From positions 2,902,926-2,966,925 of the forward strand of contig NZ_KB375281.1 of the NCBI RefSeq assembly GCF_000336555.1: DNA of 64,000 nucleotides, in the 5' to 3' direction. The DNA is from Afipia clevelandensis ATCC 49720. Lineage in GTDB: Bacteria; Pseudomonadota; Alphaproteobacteria; Rhizobiales; Xanthobacteraceae. The position numbers and the translations under genes are program-made. A model generated the notes under the pieces. That model had not been told where the DNA came from. It did no database searches and saw nothing but the letters and a program-made list of their open reading frames with translations. Shown piece by piece: positions 1-11,247 of this stretch. Each line of letters opens with the position of its first letter. Within the stretch, counting starts at the first letter, position 1.

Positions 1-1220
1 CGGGCGACCTCGGACCGAAGGTGAAGGAAGGCGACCGGCAGGCGCCAGAAGGCTTCTACTCGATCACCCCGGCCCAGATGAATCCGAACTCGGGCTACTA
101 TCTGTCGTTCAACATGGGCTATCCCAACGCCTATGACCGCGCCTGGGGCCGCACCGGATCGCAACTGATGGTGCATGGCGACTGCTCGTCGCGCGGCTGC
201 TACGCCATGACCGACGAACAGATTTCTGAAATTTATGCCCTCGGCCGCGAATCCTTCTTCGGCGGCCAGAATGCATTTCAGGTGCAGGCCTATCCGTTCC
301 GCATGACGGCGCAGAACATGGCCCGCCATCGCAACAATCCGAACATGCCTTTCTGGAAGATGATCAAGGAAGGCAACGACCATTTCGAGGTCACCAAGCA
401 GGAGCCGAAGGTCGACTTCTGCGAAAAGAAATATGTCTTCGACGCCGAGAAGCCTGCCGGCTCGACCCGTCCGCTCGCCTTCAATGCCTCCGCGCAGTGC
501 CCGGCCTATCAGGTCTCGCCCGAAATCGCCGAGGCCGTTCAGGACAAGCAGCGCCAGGACGAACTCAAGACCGCGCAACTGATCTCGCGCGGCACCGCGA
601 TGGCGCGTTCGCGCGCCGGCATCGACGGCGGCATGCATCCGATTTTCGCATCCAAGCTGCCGGAAGGCGACGCGGCGATCGACCGCGACGTCACCGACTA
701 TGCGATCGCCTCCAACGGCCCCGCCCCCGGCACCGTGCCCGCCCATGCAACGATCCCACGGGCGCCCGAAGGCGCTCCGTCGTCGTTCAGTTTCACATCG
801 CCCGGCTCGAACAGCGAACCGATGGTCGCCGTCACCAGCACGACGATGCCCGCGGGCACCGCCTCGGCGAATGCCAGCGCCGCCAACTCGTCGGAAGGAT
901 TCTTCAGCAAGCTGTCGCGCAGCGTCGGCCTGCGCGGTTCGGAACCCGCTCCTGCCCCGGCGCCCGCGCCGGTCACCACCGCGACGAAAGCGAAGGCAAA
1001 GTCGCCCGCACCGAGCAAGACAGCCAGGAGCGCCCCCCCGCGCGTCATCCCGCTTGAGCGCCAGCAGGCGCAGGCTCAACCGCAGCAGGCCAAACCTGCC
1101 GGCCCGGCTACAGCCCCTGCCGCCGCAGCCCCCGCGCCTTCGCATCCGCAATCGCTTGCGGGAGCGCAGCCGGCCGTGCCCGCGAACTCGTTCGACAGCC
1201 GCTGGTCGACGGTCCGCTAA
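1..1220 (+). CDS. YafK-type L,D-transpeptidase, 5' end outside the window
   Basis: Periplasmic L,D-transpeptidase that would form or edit 3-3 or protein-peptidoglycan links. The reading frame is open from base 3, and the residues before the first GTG (base 21) read GDLGPK, part of the conserved core, so the gene begins upstream of the window. The catalytic motif HGDCSSRGCYAMT lies at about bases 171-211 and holds the conserved His and the Cys nucleophile. After the catalytic domain there is a tail of roughly 200 residues rich in Ala, Pro, Ser and Thr that looks disordered, possibly a wall-spanning or interaction segment. The gene runs toward secA and shares a symmetric terminator with it. The family is clear; the substrate is not. 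Confidence 0.85.
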   Translation, partial: GDLGPKVKEGDRQAPEGFYSITPAQMNPNSGYYLSFNMGYPNAYDRAWGRTGSQLMVHGDCSSRGCYAMTDEQISEIYALGRESFFGGQNAFQVQAYPFRMTAQNMARHRNNPNMPFWKMIKEGNDHFEVTKQEPKVDFCEKKYVFDAEKPAGSTRPLAFNASAQCPAYQVSPEIAEAVQDKQRQDELKTAQLISRGTAMARSRAGIDGGMHPIFASKLPEGDAAIDRDVTDYAIASNGPAPGTVPAHATIPRAPEGAPSSFSFTSPGSNSEPMVAVTSTTMPAGTASANASAANSSEGFFSKLSRSVGLRGSEPAPAPAPAPVTTATKAKAKSPAPSKTARSAPPRVIPLERQQAQAQPQQAKPAGPATAPAAAAPAPSHPQSLAGAQPAVPANSFDSRWSTVR

Positions 1221-1244
1221 AGCTGAACGATCTCACGTCACAAA

Positions 1245-1272
1245 AAAACGCCGGTCTTACGACCGGCGTTTT
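1245..1272. terminator. Symmetric rho-independent terminator between transpeptidase gene and secA
   Basis: A perfect 12-bp inverted repeat (AAAACGCCGGTC, loop TTAC, GACCGGCGTTTT) has A-rich sequence on its left and T-rich on its right. It can therefore stop transcription from both converging genes. Confidence 0.9.
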
Positions 1273-1293
1273 ACGTTTGAATGCCTGAACGTG

Positions 1294-4122
<2,829 letters not shown>

Positions 4123-4577
4123 GAAACATTCCTGTCTTGCAGTTTGGCATTGCAGCCGCGATCCCAGCAGCCCAATCGTCCTGACTAAAGTTCGCAGTGT
4201 GGGCCCGATTGAGGCCCGTGTGAGGCATATCTTTCAGAATTACGTGCAGGGACAGACCCTTGGCGCAGTCCTTAAGAATTGGCGCTCAAGAAGATGAGTG
4301 CGGGAAACGACGTCCGAGGTTCACCCGCTCGGCCACGGCAAATCCGCGGCAGCCAGGCGAGCCTTGCGGGGCAGAGATATGGGCCGTCCAAAGCCTTGTC
4401 AACGCGCGAACCTGTCAAGGATTTCATGATTTTGGCGGCTTTTTCACGTTGCTTCCGGACAGAGGTTGGGCGAGTGTCCGGCCTCCCGAACCGCCCGGTG
4501 CTCCGGTCCTCAAGGATTCGCGTCGTGATGACGCGAAGGCCGGCTCGGTAACCAGCTTTGACCCATAAGGATTTTCC
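4123..4577. other. Gene-free divergent region between secA and ppiC
   Basis: I see no convincing gene here on either strand; the open frames lack similarity to anything I recognise and have no ribosome binding site. The region must hold the promoters of secA and the parvulin gene. One visible structure is an 8-bp stem (TTCGCGTC / GACGCGAA, 4517-4537) about 40 bp before the parvulin start. No T-run follows it, so it would be a leader structure rather than a terminator. Confidence 0.6.
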
Positions 4578-5504
4578 ATGACCGTCTCTGAGAACCGCAT
4601 GCCCCTCCCCCGTGGACTGGGCGCGCGACTTGGACTGCTCACATCCGCCGCCGCCATTTGCCTCACGGTCGCACTTGGTGCCGGCCGCCCGGTCTACGCC
4701 CAGGACGCCAACCCGGTGATCGCCAAGGTGAACGGCGCCGAAATTCGCCAGAGCGACCTTGCGGTGGCCGAGGAGGAACTGGGTCCAAGCCTGCAGCAGA
4801 TGGACCCGGCCACCCGCCGCGAAAACCTGATCGCGTTCCTGATCGACATGAAGATCGTCGCCAAGGCCGCTGACGCCAAGAAGGTTGGCGATACGCCGGA
4901 CTTCAAGCAGAAGCTCGCCTTCGCCCGCGACCGCCTGCTGATGGACAGCCTGCTCGCCACCGAAGGCAAGGCCGCCGTCACCGACGAGGCCATGAAGAAG
5001 GTCTACGAGGAAGCCACCAAGCAGGTGGCGGGCGAGAAGGAAGTCCGCGCACGGCACATTCTCGTTCCGACCGAGGAAGAGGCCAAGGCGATCAAGGCCG
5101 AACTCGACAAGGGCGCCGACTTCGCCAAGCTCGCGAAGGAAAAGTCGAAGGACCCGGGCGCAGCCGATGGCGGCGATCTCGGCTTCTTCACCAAGGAGCA
5201 GATGGTGCCGGAATTCTCGGCCGTCGCCTTCGCGCTCGAGCCGGGCAAGATTTCCGACCCGGTGAAGTCGCAGTTCGGCTGGCATGTCATCAAGGTCGAG
5301 GAAAAGCGTGATCGCAAGCCGCCGAGCTTTGACCAGGTGAAGGGGCAGATCCAGGCCTTCGTGCTCCGCAAGGCGCAGGCCGATTACGTCACCAAGCTGC
5401 GCAGCGAGGCCAAGGTCGAGCGGCTCGACAAGCCGGCAGAACCCGCTGCTCCGGCGGCGAAGCCAGATGCGAAGGCTGCTCCGGCAGCGCCAGCGAAGAA
5501 GTAA
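4578..5504 (+). CDS. Periplasmic parvulin-type peptidyl-prolyl isomerase
   Basis: A PpiC/SurA-like foldase expected to help exported proteins fold in the periplasm. An N-terminal basic region and hydrophobic stretch form a signal peptide with likely cleavage after VYA (residue 41). A SurA-N-like helical region follows, then a rotamase domain at about residues 155-250 containing the conserved ARHILV start, GGDLGFF and FGWHVIKV elements. The tail of about 25 residues is Ala-, Pro- and Lys-rich. AAGGA stands 7 bp before the ATG. The gene sits between secA and argJ, a common arrangement in this family, and it fits functionally with secretion. Confidence 0.92.
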   Translation: MTVSENRMPLPRGLGARLGLLTSAAAICLTVALGAGRPVYAQDANPVIAKVNGAEIRQSDLAVAEEELGPSLQQMDPATRRENLIAFLIDMKIVAKAADAKKVGDTPDFKQKLAFARDRLLMDSLLATEGKAAVTDEAMKKVYEEATKQVAGEKEVRARHILVPTEEEAKAIKAELDKGADFAKLAKEKSKDPGAADGGDLGFFTKEQMVPEFSAVAFALEPGKISDPVKSQFGWHVIKVEEKRDRKPPSFDQVKGQIQAFVLRKAQADYVTKLRSEAKVERLDKPAEPAAPAAKPDAKAAPAAPAKK

Positions 5505-5540
5505 ATCGACTTCGCCAGCAGACTTGATTAGTTTGACGTT

Positions 5541-5575
5541 GTGCCCGGGGCTTGCCCCGGGCATTTACGTCTTGG
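5541..5575. repeat. Short palindromic intergenic element, possible terminator
   Basis: A 9-bp stem (TGCCCGGGG, 5542-5550; CCCCGGGCA, 5555-5563) is followed by TTTACGTCTT. The T-run is short, so termination would be weak. The pattern 'GGGCAT + pyrimidines + ACGTCTT' recurs at 63849-63864, which suggests the same dispersed repeat family. Confidence 0.6.
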
Positions 5576-5664
5576 GGCCTTCACAATTATGGGCGTAAGA
5601 CGTGGAAGACCGGAATCATCCGGTGATCACGACAGACAATCCTCGATCCAGGGCCATCGACCTC

Positions 5665-6906
5665 ATGTCCACCGCCGTCTCCCCGCTCGCCCCGACCAGA
5701 GTCCCCGAACTGCCGCCCATCGCCGGCGTGCGGCTTGCGACCGCAGCGGCGGGCATCCGCTACAAGAATCGCACCGACGTTCTGCTGGCGCTGTTCGATA
5801 AGGGCACCACCGTTGCGGGCGTTTTCACCAAGTCGAAGTGCCCGAGCGCGGCGGTCGACTGGTGCCGTGACAGGCTCAAGGGCGGGGAAGCGCGCGCGCT
5901 GGTGGTCAATTCGGGCAACGCCAACGCCTTCACCGGCAAGACCGGCAAGCAGGCCACCACGCTCACCGCCGCCATCGCGGCGAAGGCGGCGGAGACAACT
6001 CCGGCCCGGATCTTTCTCGCCTCCACCGGAGTGATCGGCGAACCGCTCGACGCGACCAAGTTCAACGGCGTGCTCGATGACCTCGCGCAGAAGGCCGCCC
6101 CCGGCGGCTGGGACGATGCTGCCCGCGCGATCATGACCACCGACACCTTCCCGAAGGTCGCGACCGCGACCGTGAAACTCGGCAAGGCGAAGGTCACTAT
6201 CAACGGCATGGCCAAGGGCGCGGGCATGATCGCGCCAGACATGGCGACGATGCTATCTTTCATCTTCACCGATGCGCCGATTTCAGCGTCCGCGTTGCAG
6301 TCGCTGCTCAAGACCGGCGTCGATGACACCTTCAATGCGGTGACCATCGACGGTGACACCTCGACCTCGGACACGCTGCTCGCCTTCGCCACGGGTGCGG
6401 CTGCGGCAAACGGCGCGCCGAAAATCACGCGCGCCTCCGACCCGCGACTGAAGGCTTTCACGAAAGCGTTTCACGCCATTCTGGCCGATCTCGCCGAGCA
6501 GGTCGCCCGCGACGGCGAAGGCGCGCGCAAGCTGGTGGAGATTGTGGTCGAGGGCGCAACGTCCAAGACGTCCGCGCGAAAGATCGCGATGTCGATTGCC
6601 AACTCGCCGCTGGTAAAGACCGCGATTGCGGGCGAAGACGCCAACTGGGGCCGCGTGGTGATGGCGGTCGGCAAGGCCGGCGAACCCGCCAATCGCGACA
6701 AGCTGTCGATCGCGTTCAACGGCATCCGCGTCGCCAGCAAGGGCGCGCGCGATCCGTCCTATGACGAGAAAGAAGTCTCCGCGCTGATGAAGCAGGACAA
6801 GATCCAGATCAAGGTCGGCCTTGGCCTCGGCAAGGGCCGCGACCGCGTGCTGACCTGCGACCTCACCAAGGAATATGTCGCCATTAATGGCGACTACCGC
6901 TCGTGA
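5665..6906 (+). CDS. argJ: Bifunctional ornithine acetyltransferase / N-acetylglutamate synthase ArgJ
   Basis: ArgJ moves the acetyl group from N-acetylornithine to glutamate in arginine synthesis and can also make N-acetylglutamate. The precursor cleaves itself at Ala-Thr in MATML (residues 194-195 here); the Thr becomes the nucleophile. The oxyanion-type motif STGVIGE and the [11 protein letters not shown] segment are present. I chose ATG 5665 (413 residues, normal length) over an in-frame GTG at 5602, because the extra 21 residues look non-conserved. mutT follows with a 4-bp overlap, so the two are co-transcribed. Confidence 0.96.
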   Translation: MSTAVSPLAPTRVPELPPIAGVRLATAAAGIRYKNRTDVLLALFDKGTTVAGVFTKSKCPSAAVDWCRDRLKGGEARALVVNSGNANAFTGKTGKQATTLTAAIAAKAAETTPARIFLASTGVIGEPLDATKFNGVLDDLAQKAAPGGWDDAARAIMTTDTFPKVATATVKLGKAKVTINGMAKGAGMIAPDMATMLSFIFTDAPISASALQSLLKTGVDDTFNAVTIDGDTSTSDTLLAFATGAAAANGAPKITRASDPRLKAFTKAFHAILADLAEQVARDGEGARKLVEIVVEGATSKTSARKIAMSIANSPLVKTAIAGEDANWGRVVMAVGKAGEPANRDKLSIAFNGIRVASKGARDPSYDEKEVSALMKQDKIQIKVGLGLGKGRDRVLTCDLTKEYVAINGDYRS

Positions 6907-7307
6907 TCAAGCTCACCCTTGTCGTCGCTTGCGCGCTGATCGACGCGGACAATCGCGTCCTCATCGCGCAGCGCCCCGAAGGCAAGACGCTGGCGGGCCT
7001 GTGGGAATTTCCCGGCGGGAAACTTGAGCCCGGCGAGCGGCCAGAGCCCGCGCTGATCCGCGAGCTTGCGGAAGAACTCGGCATCACGGTGGAAGAGCCG
7101 TGTCTCGCGCCTCTGACCTTCGCAAGTCACGGCTATGAGACCTTTCACCTGCTGATGCCGCTCTACATCTGCCGCAAGTGGGAAGGCACCGTGACGGCAC
7201 GTGAGGGGCAACAGCTCGCATGGGTGCGCGCCAACAAGCTGCGCGACTATCCGATGCCGCCTGCGGACATTCCGCTGATCGCGCATCTGACGGATTTATT
7301 GCTATAG
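6903..7307 (+). CDS. mutT: Nudix hydrolase, 8-oxo-dGTP diphosphatase MutT
   Basis: Hydrolyses oxidised nucleotides such as 8-oxo-dGTP and so prevents A:T to C:G changes. A complete Nudix box (Gx5Ex7REUxEExGU) spans residues 39-61, with metal-binding glutamates at 54, 57 and 58. Length (134 residues) is that of MutT. The start is GTG inside the argJ stop region (overlap of 4 bp), showing translational coupling. Its stop codon directly abuts the stop codon of the convergent methyltransferase gene with no spacer. Confidence 0.92.
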   Translation: MIKLTLVVACALIDADNRVLIAQRPEGKTLAGLWEFPGGKLEPGERPEPALIRELAEELGITVEEPCLAPLTFASHGYETFHLLMPLYICRKWEGTVTAREGQQLAWVRANKLRDYPMPPADIPLIAHLTDLLL

Positions 7308-8168
7308 TTATTTCGTCTCGCCCGCCTTCTTCACCGCATCCGCCAGCGACATTTTTGCCGAACCCGGCTTCAGCGGCTTCTGCTGGCTCTCATGCGGCGC
7401 CCAGCCCGACATCCAGACAATGTCGAAGGTGGCGCGGATGCGTCCGTCCGGATCGGAGAAACGCTCCGCATAAATCTGCGCCATCTTCAGGAACGTGGCG
7501 CGGCGTGACGGCGTGCGGCGGCGCTCGTTCAGAGTGTTGGTCGCGCCCATCCGCCGCAAATCCTGCATCAGCGCAAATGCATTGTCGTAACGCACCACAA
7601 TACGGTCTACATCCGTCACGGGCAGCGAAAAGCCTGCCCGCTGCAACAGGGCGCCGAGATCACGCAGGTCCACGAACGGCGCAACACGCGGCGAGACACC
7701 GCCCTCAATTTCGGCTTCCGCCGCCGCAAAGGACTGCCGCAACTCGGTGAGCGTCTCGCCGCCGACCATCGCCGCCAGAAACAGGCCATCCGGCTTCAGC
7801 GCGCGGCGGATTTGCGCCAGAACGCCCGGCAGGTCATTGACGAACTGCAGCGCCAACGCGGAGACAACAAGATTGAACGAACCCGGATCGATCGGGAGCG
7901 TCTCATCATTCGATGACGGCAGATAAAGATAGGTTTTCGTTCCGTTGAATTTTTCATTCGACGGATTCCTGAGCGCCGCTGCCGGCGACCCGATGTCGGC
8001 GACAGCCGCAAAGCTGCGCTTCACAACATCGAGCCGCTCGCTCATGTCCTCCGCGATTCGATCCGCCAGAAATGTTTCAGGACCAAGGGCAAGCGCGCGG
8101 TCCTGCCGCCTGCGCAACAGCGCAAGATCGAAAAGACGCGGCGGCAGATCTGGCGAAGACGTGCTCAT
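7308..8168 (-). CDS. SAM-dependent methyltransferase-fold protein, NDUFAF5-like
   Basis: A 286-residue class I methyltransferase-fold protein resembling the bacterial relatives of mitochondrial NDUFAF5 (a complex I assembly factor). It opens with a typical RLFDLALLRRRQDRAL segment, common in this group. The glycine-rich SAM motif I is poor, reading FAAVADIGSP instead of a DxGxGxG pattern. Later parts (ALALQFVNDLPGVL, LKPDGLFLAAMVGGETL) are standard. A role in complex I maturation is an inference from homology; no nuo genes are in the window. It is convergent with mutT with zero spacing. Confidence 0.8.
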   Translation of the reverse strand: MSTSSPDLPPRLFDLALLRRRQDRALALGPETFLADRIAEDMSERLDVVKRSFAAVADIGSPAAALRNPSNEKFNGTKTYLYLPSSNDETLPIDPGSFNLVVSALALQFVNDLPGVLAQIRRALKPDGLFLAAMVGGETLTELRQSFAAAEAEIEGGVSPRVAPFVDLRDLGALLQRAGFSLPVTDVDRIVVRYDNAFALMQDLRRMGATNTLNERRRTPSRRATFLKMAQIYAERFSDPDGRIRATFDIVWMSGWAPHESQQKPLKPGSAKMSLADAVKKAGETK

Positions 8169-8269
8169 GGGCGGTAGGTACGCCTTCTAGCACCATTCTG
8201 GCAATTCCCGGCACCACCGCGCTTGTTTCCGGCGCGCACCGGAACTAGCCTCGGCACGCGGGGAAGATC

Positions 8270-9091
8270 ATGTCGGAGCTGGATCAGGCATCGTCGCATC
8301 CTTCAGGCCGGTGGCGTGGGCGATTCCGCGGCACTCTGAAAGCCTGCGGCGCTGCCCTTGCAGCGCTTCCGCGCGCAGCCCTCGACATCGCGCTCCCCAC
8401 ACTCTGCGTCGCCTGCCATGAACCCGTCGCGGGCGACGGCGTCTGCGCCGCGTGCTGGGGCAAACTGTCGTTCATCGCGCCGCCGTTCTGTGCACGGCTC
8501 GGCATTCCCTTTGTCTACGATCCGGGACCGGGTCTGCTGTCGATGCAGGCAATCGCCGATCCGCCGGCCTATCAGCGCGCCCGCGCCGCGGTCCGCTACG
8601 ACGATGTCGCACGGACCATGGTCCATGCTCTGAAATATCAGGACCGCACCGATCTCATCCCGGCCATGGGGCGCTGGATGGCCCGCGCCGGTCAGGAACT
8701 TCTCGCCGGCGCCGATGCCCTTATTCCGGTCCCGCTGCACTGGCGGCGCGGCTGGAGCCGCCGCTACAACCAGTCCGGGGCGCTGGCGGCGGTGATCGGT
8801 AAATCCAATCATCTGCCGGTGATCGGGAACGCCCTGCGCCGCGTCCGCCCGACGTTGCAACAGGTCGGCCTTTCCAAGGCCGACCGCGCACTCAACTTAC
8901 AAGGCGCGTTCAAGGTGCCCCCGGAGGACAAATCTTCCGTGCAGGGCCGCCGGATCGTGCTGGTTGACGATGTTTTGACCTCCGGCGCAACCGTCGATGC
9001 CTGCGCACGCGCGCTGCTGCGGGCCAGGGCTGCGTCCGTGGATGTGCTGGTGTTCGCCCGGGTTGTGGACACCGTTCAGACCCCCATATAA
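8270..9091 (+). CDS. comF: ComF-family phosphoribosyltransferase-like protein
   Basis: ComF proteins pair a zinc-binding N-terminus with a phosphoribosyltransferase domain and are linked to DNA uptake in some bacteria; in alphaproteobacteria the role is unproven. Cys46, Cys49, Cys59 and Cys62 (CVACH, CAACW) form the zinc site. Near residues 225-242 the PRPP-binding loop VLVDDVLTSGAT is intact. The sequence RRYNQS, typical of ComF, is present. GGGAAG precedes the ATG. It lies 33 bp before grxC and probably starts the operon comF-grxC-nitrilase-DUF1178. Confidence 0.88.
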   Translation: MSELDQASSHPSGRWRGRFRGTLKACGAALAALPRAALDIALPTLCVACHEPVAGDGVCAACWGKLSFIAPPFCARLGIPFVYDPGPGLLSMQAIADPPAYQRARAAVRYDDVARTMVHALKYQDRTDLIPAMGRWMARAGQELLAGADALIPVPLHWRRGWSRRYNQSGALAAVIGKSNHLPVIGNALRRVRPTLQQVGLSKADRALNLQGAFKVPPEDKSSVQGRRIVLVDDVLTSGATVDACARALLRARAASVDVLVFARVVDTVQTPI

Positions 9092-9124
9092 TTTAGTGTC
9101 TTCCCCTGTTCGCAAAGGCAAACC

Positions 9125-9400
9125 ATGGCCGCACTCGTCGAAATCTACACGCGCCCCGGATGCGGCTATTGCAGCGCGGCCAGGTCCCTGTTGACGCGCA
9201 AGAACGCGGCCTTCACCGAGTTCGACGTCGCGGTCGATCCCAACTGGCGCGCCGAAATGGTCCAGCGCGCCAATGGCGGCGCCACCTTCCCGCAGATCTT
9301 CATCGACAAGCAGCATATCGGCGGTTGCGACGATCTCTATGCGCTTGACCGCGAAGGCAGGCTCGATGGCCTGCTCGCCGGCCAGAAGGTGACGTCATGA
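9125..9400 (+). CDS. grxC: Glutaredoxin 3
   Basis: Small cytosolic thiol-disulfide oxidoreductase that uses glutathione. The dithiol active site CGYC is at residues 13-16 within RPGCGYCSAA, and the cis-Pro region TFPQIFI plus GGCDDLYAL make up the glutathione-binding surface. At 91 residues it has the usual length. Its stop overlaps the nitrilase-family start by 4 bp, so the genes are translationally coupled. Confidence 0.95.
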   Translation: MAALVEIYTRPGCGYCSAARSLLTRKNAAFTEFDVAVDPNWRAEMVQRANGGATFPQIFIDKQHIGGCDDLYALDREGRLDGLLAGQKVTS

Positions 9401-10290
9401 CCGCGAGCATTCAAGCCGGCGCACCCTTCACCGCGGCGATGGTGCAGATGCGCACCGCGCTGCTGCCCGAGACAAGCCTCGAACAGGGCATCGCGCTGAT
9501 CCGCGAAGCCAAGGACAAGGGCGCGGATTATGTCCAGACGCCCGAGGTCACCAATATCATTCAGCAGAACCGCAAGGCGCTGTTTGAATTGCTGGCGAAC
9601 GAGGAAGACGACCGTTCGCTCAAGGCCTATCGCGAGCTGGCGCGCGAGCTGAAAATCTATCTGCATATCGGCTCGATCGCGGTGCGCGCCACGCCGGAGC
9701 GCGCGGCCAACCGTTCGTTCCTGATCGCACCGGATGGCAACATCCTCGCGAGCTACGACAAGATTCACATGTTCGACATCGAACTCGACGGCGGCGAAAG
9801 CTACCGCGAGTCCGCGAATTATCAGCCGGGCGAAACCGCCGTCATCTCCGACCTGCCATGGGGCCGGATCGGATTGACCATCTGCTACGACGTCCGCTTT
9901 CCGGCGCTTTACCGCGCCCTCGCGGAGGCCGGCGCATCCTTCATCGCCGTCCCGTCTGCATTCACGGTGCGGACCGGCGAGGCGCACTGGAGCACGCTGC
10001 TGCGCGCGCGCGCCATCGAGAACGGCTGCTTCATCCTTGCCGCCGCGCAGGCGGGCAAGCATGAAAGCGGACGCGAGACTTACGGTCATTCCCTGATTGT
10101 CGATCCGTGGGGTGAAATCCTTGCGGAAGGGAACAGCATCGACACCGGTGTCGTGTTGGCGAAGATCGACCCGGCCAAGGTTCAAGCGGTGCGCAAGAGC
10201 ATCCCGTCGCTGCAGCATGGCCGACGCTTCGGCCTCAAGGACCCCAAGGGCGGGCCGGACTATCTGCATCTCGTGCGAGGATCGGCATGA
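9397..10290 (+). CDS. Nitrilase-superfamily amidohydrolase (Nit type)
   Basis: A carbon-nitrogen hydrolase of 297 residues. The catalytic triad is visible: Glu50 (QTPEVTN), Lys122 (SYDKIHMFD) and Cys163 (TICYDVRFP). This pattern is that of Nit1/Nit2-like enzymes, some of which repair deaminated glutathione or hydrolyse omega-amides. The partner grxC upstream makes a glutathione-repair role attractive, but that is inference. ATGA overlaps join it to genes on both sides. Confidence 0.87.
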   Translation: MTASIQAGAPFTAAMVQMRTALLPETSLEQGIALIREAKDKGADYVQTPEVTNIIQQNRKALFELLANEEDDRSLKAYRELARELKIYLHIGSIAVRATPERAANRSFLIAPDGNILASYDKIHMFDIELDGGESYRESANYQPGETAVISDLPWGRIGLTICYDVRFPALYRALAEAGASFIAVPSAFTVRTGEAHWSTLLRARAIENGCFILAAAQAGKHESGRETYGHSLIVDPWGEILAEGNSIDTGVVLAKIDPAKVQAVRKSIPSLQHGRRFGLKDPKGGPDYLHLVRGSA

Positions 10291-10754
10291 TCCGCTATTC
10301 GCTGCGCTGTGAGCGCGGCCACGACTTCGAGAGCTGGTTCCAGAGTTCTTCGGCCTACGACAGCCAGCACAAGCGCGGGCTGGTCGCCTGCCCGACGTGC
10401 GACTCCACCAAGGTCGACAAGGCGATCATGGCGCCGCGCATCGCGCGCAAGGGCAAATCGAAATCGGCGCCCGAGCCTGTGGCCGCGCCTGCCGAGGACA
10501 CAACTTCAACATCGCTGGTGATGGCGCCGCAGGAGCGCGAACTTGTTGCGAAGCTGCGGGAGCTGCGCGACCACGTCCTCAAGAACGCGGATGATGTCGG
10601 CAAGAAGTTTCCCGAGGAAGCCCGCAAGATGCATTACGGCGACATCGAACAGCGCGCGATCTATGGCGAAGCGACCACGGAGGAAGCCCGCTCGCTGGTG
10701 GACGAAGGCATCGAAGTCGCCGCTCTCCCTGTTCTGCCGGGTGACAGAAACTGA
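10287..10754 (+). CDS. DUF1178 family protein with zinc-ribbon-like N-terminus
   Basis: A 155-residue protein of unknown function. The N-terminus (MIRYSLRCERGHDFESWF, then CPTC) places two Cys-containing knuckles as in a small zinc ribbon. The middle is Ala/Pro/Lys-rich, and the C-terminal half (DVGKKFPEEARKMHYGD) is the conserved DUF1178 signature. It overlaps the nitrilase-family gene by 4 bp, so it belongs to the comF-grxC operon. Confidence 0.85.
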   Translation: MIRYSLRCERGHDFESWFQSSSAYDSQHKRGLVACPTCDSTKVDKAIMAPRIARKGKSKSAPEPVAAPAEDTTSTSLVMAPQERELVAKLRELRDHVLKNADDVGKKFPEEARKMHYGDIEQRAIYGEATTEEARSLVDEGIEVAALPVLPGDRN

Positions 10755-10784
10755 TCCAGTCCGCGAGACGCCCATGAGACCGAT

Positions 10785-11246
10785 ATGAGCCCAGATTCGA
10801 TGTCATGGTCCGGCTCACTATCGGGTTCCTGGCAAATGTGGGCGGTGCTGTCGGCGATATTTGCCGCGCTCACCGCGATATTCGCCAAGATCGGCGTTGA
10901 GGACATCAATCCCGATCTCGCGACCTTCATCCGCACCGTGATCGTGCTCGCGAGTTTCGCAGTTCTCCTGTTTGCCACCGGACAATTCCGTGCACCTGGC
11001 GAGGTATCGGCCAGAACATGGACCTTCCTGGTCCTGTCTGGCCTCGCAACCGGCGCGTCATGGCTTTGTTATTTCCGCGCATTGAAGCTCGGGCCTGCCA
11101 CACTTGTCGCGCCGATCGACAAGCTGAGCGTGGTGCTGGTCGCGCTGTTCGCTTTCGTGTTTCTCGGCGAGCGGCCTTCCGGAACAGGATGGCTCGGGAT
11201 CGCCCTCATCGCCGCCGGAGCCGTTCTTCTTGCCGTGAAGAAATAG
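10785..11246 (+). CDS. Half-size EamA/DMT-family membrane protein
   Basis: A 153-residue membrane protein with five predicted hydrophobic segments, equal to one EamA repeat instead of the usual two. Such half-size members act as dimers in known cases. The LGPATLVAPIDKLS region before the last two helices is typical of the group. A later in-frame ATG (10836, MWAVLSAIF) would start right at the first helix and is a plausible alternative. Substrate unknown. It ends one base before the stop of a full-size EamA gene on the other strand. Confidence 0.8.
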   Translation: MSPDSMSWSGSLSGSWQMWAVLSAIFAALTAIFAKIGVEDINPDLATFIRTVIVLASFAVLLFATGQFRAPGEVSARTWTFLVLSGLATGASWLCYFRALKLGPATLVAPIDKLSVVLVALFAFVFLGERPSGTGWLGIALIAAGAVLLAVKK

Positions 11247-11247
11247 C

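Noticed and set aside
4272-5564. A 430-codon minus-strand open frame opposite the parvulin gene
   Set aside because: Shadow of a well-supported gene; low-complexity composition and no ribosome binding site.
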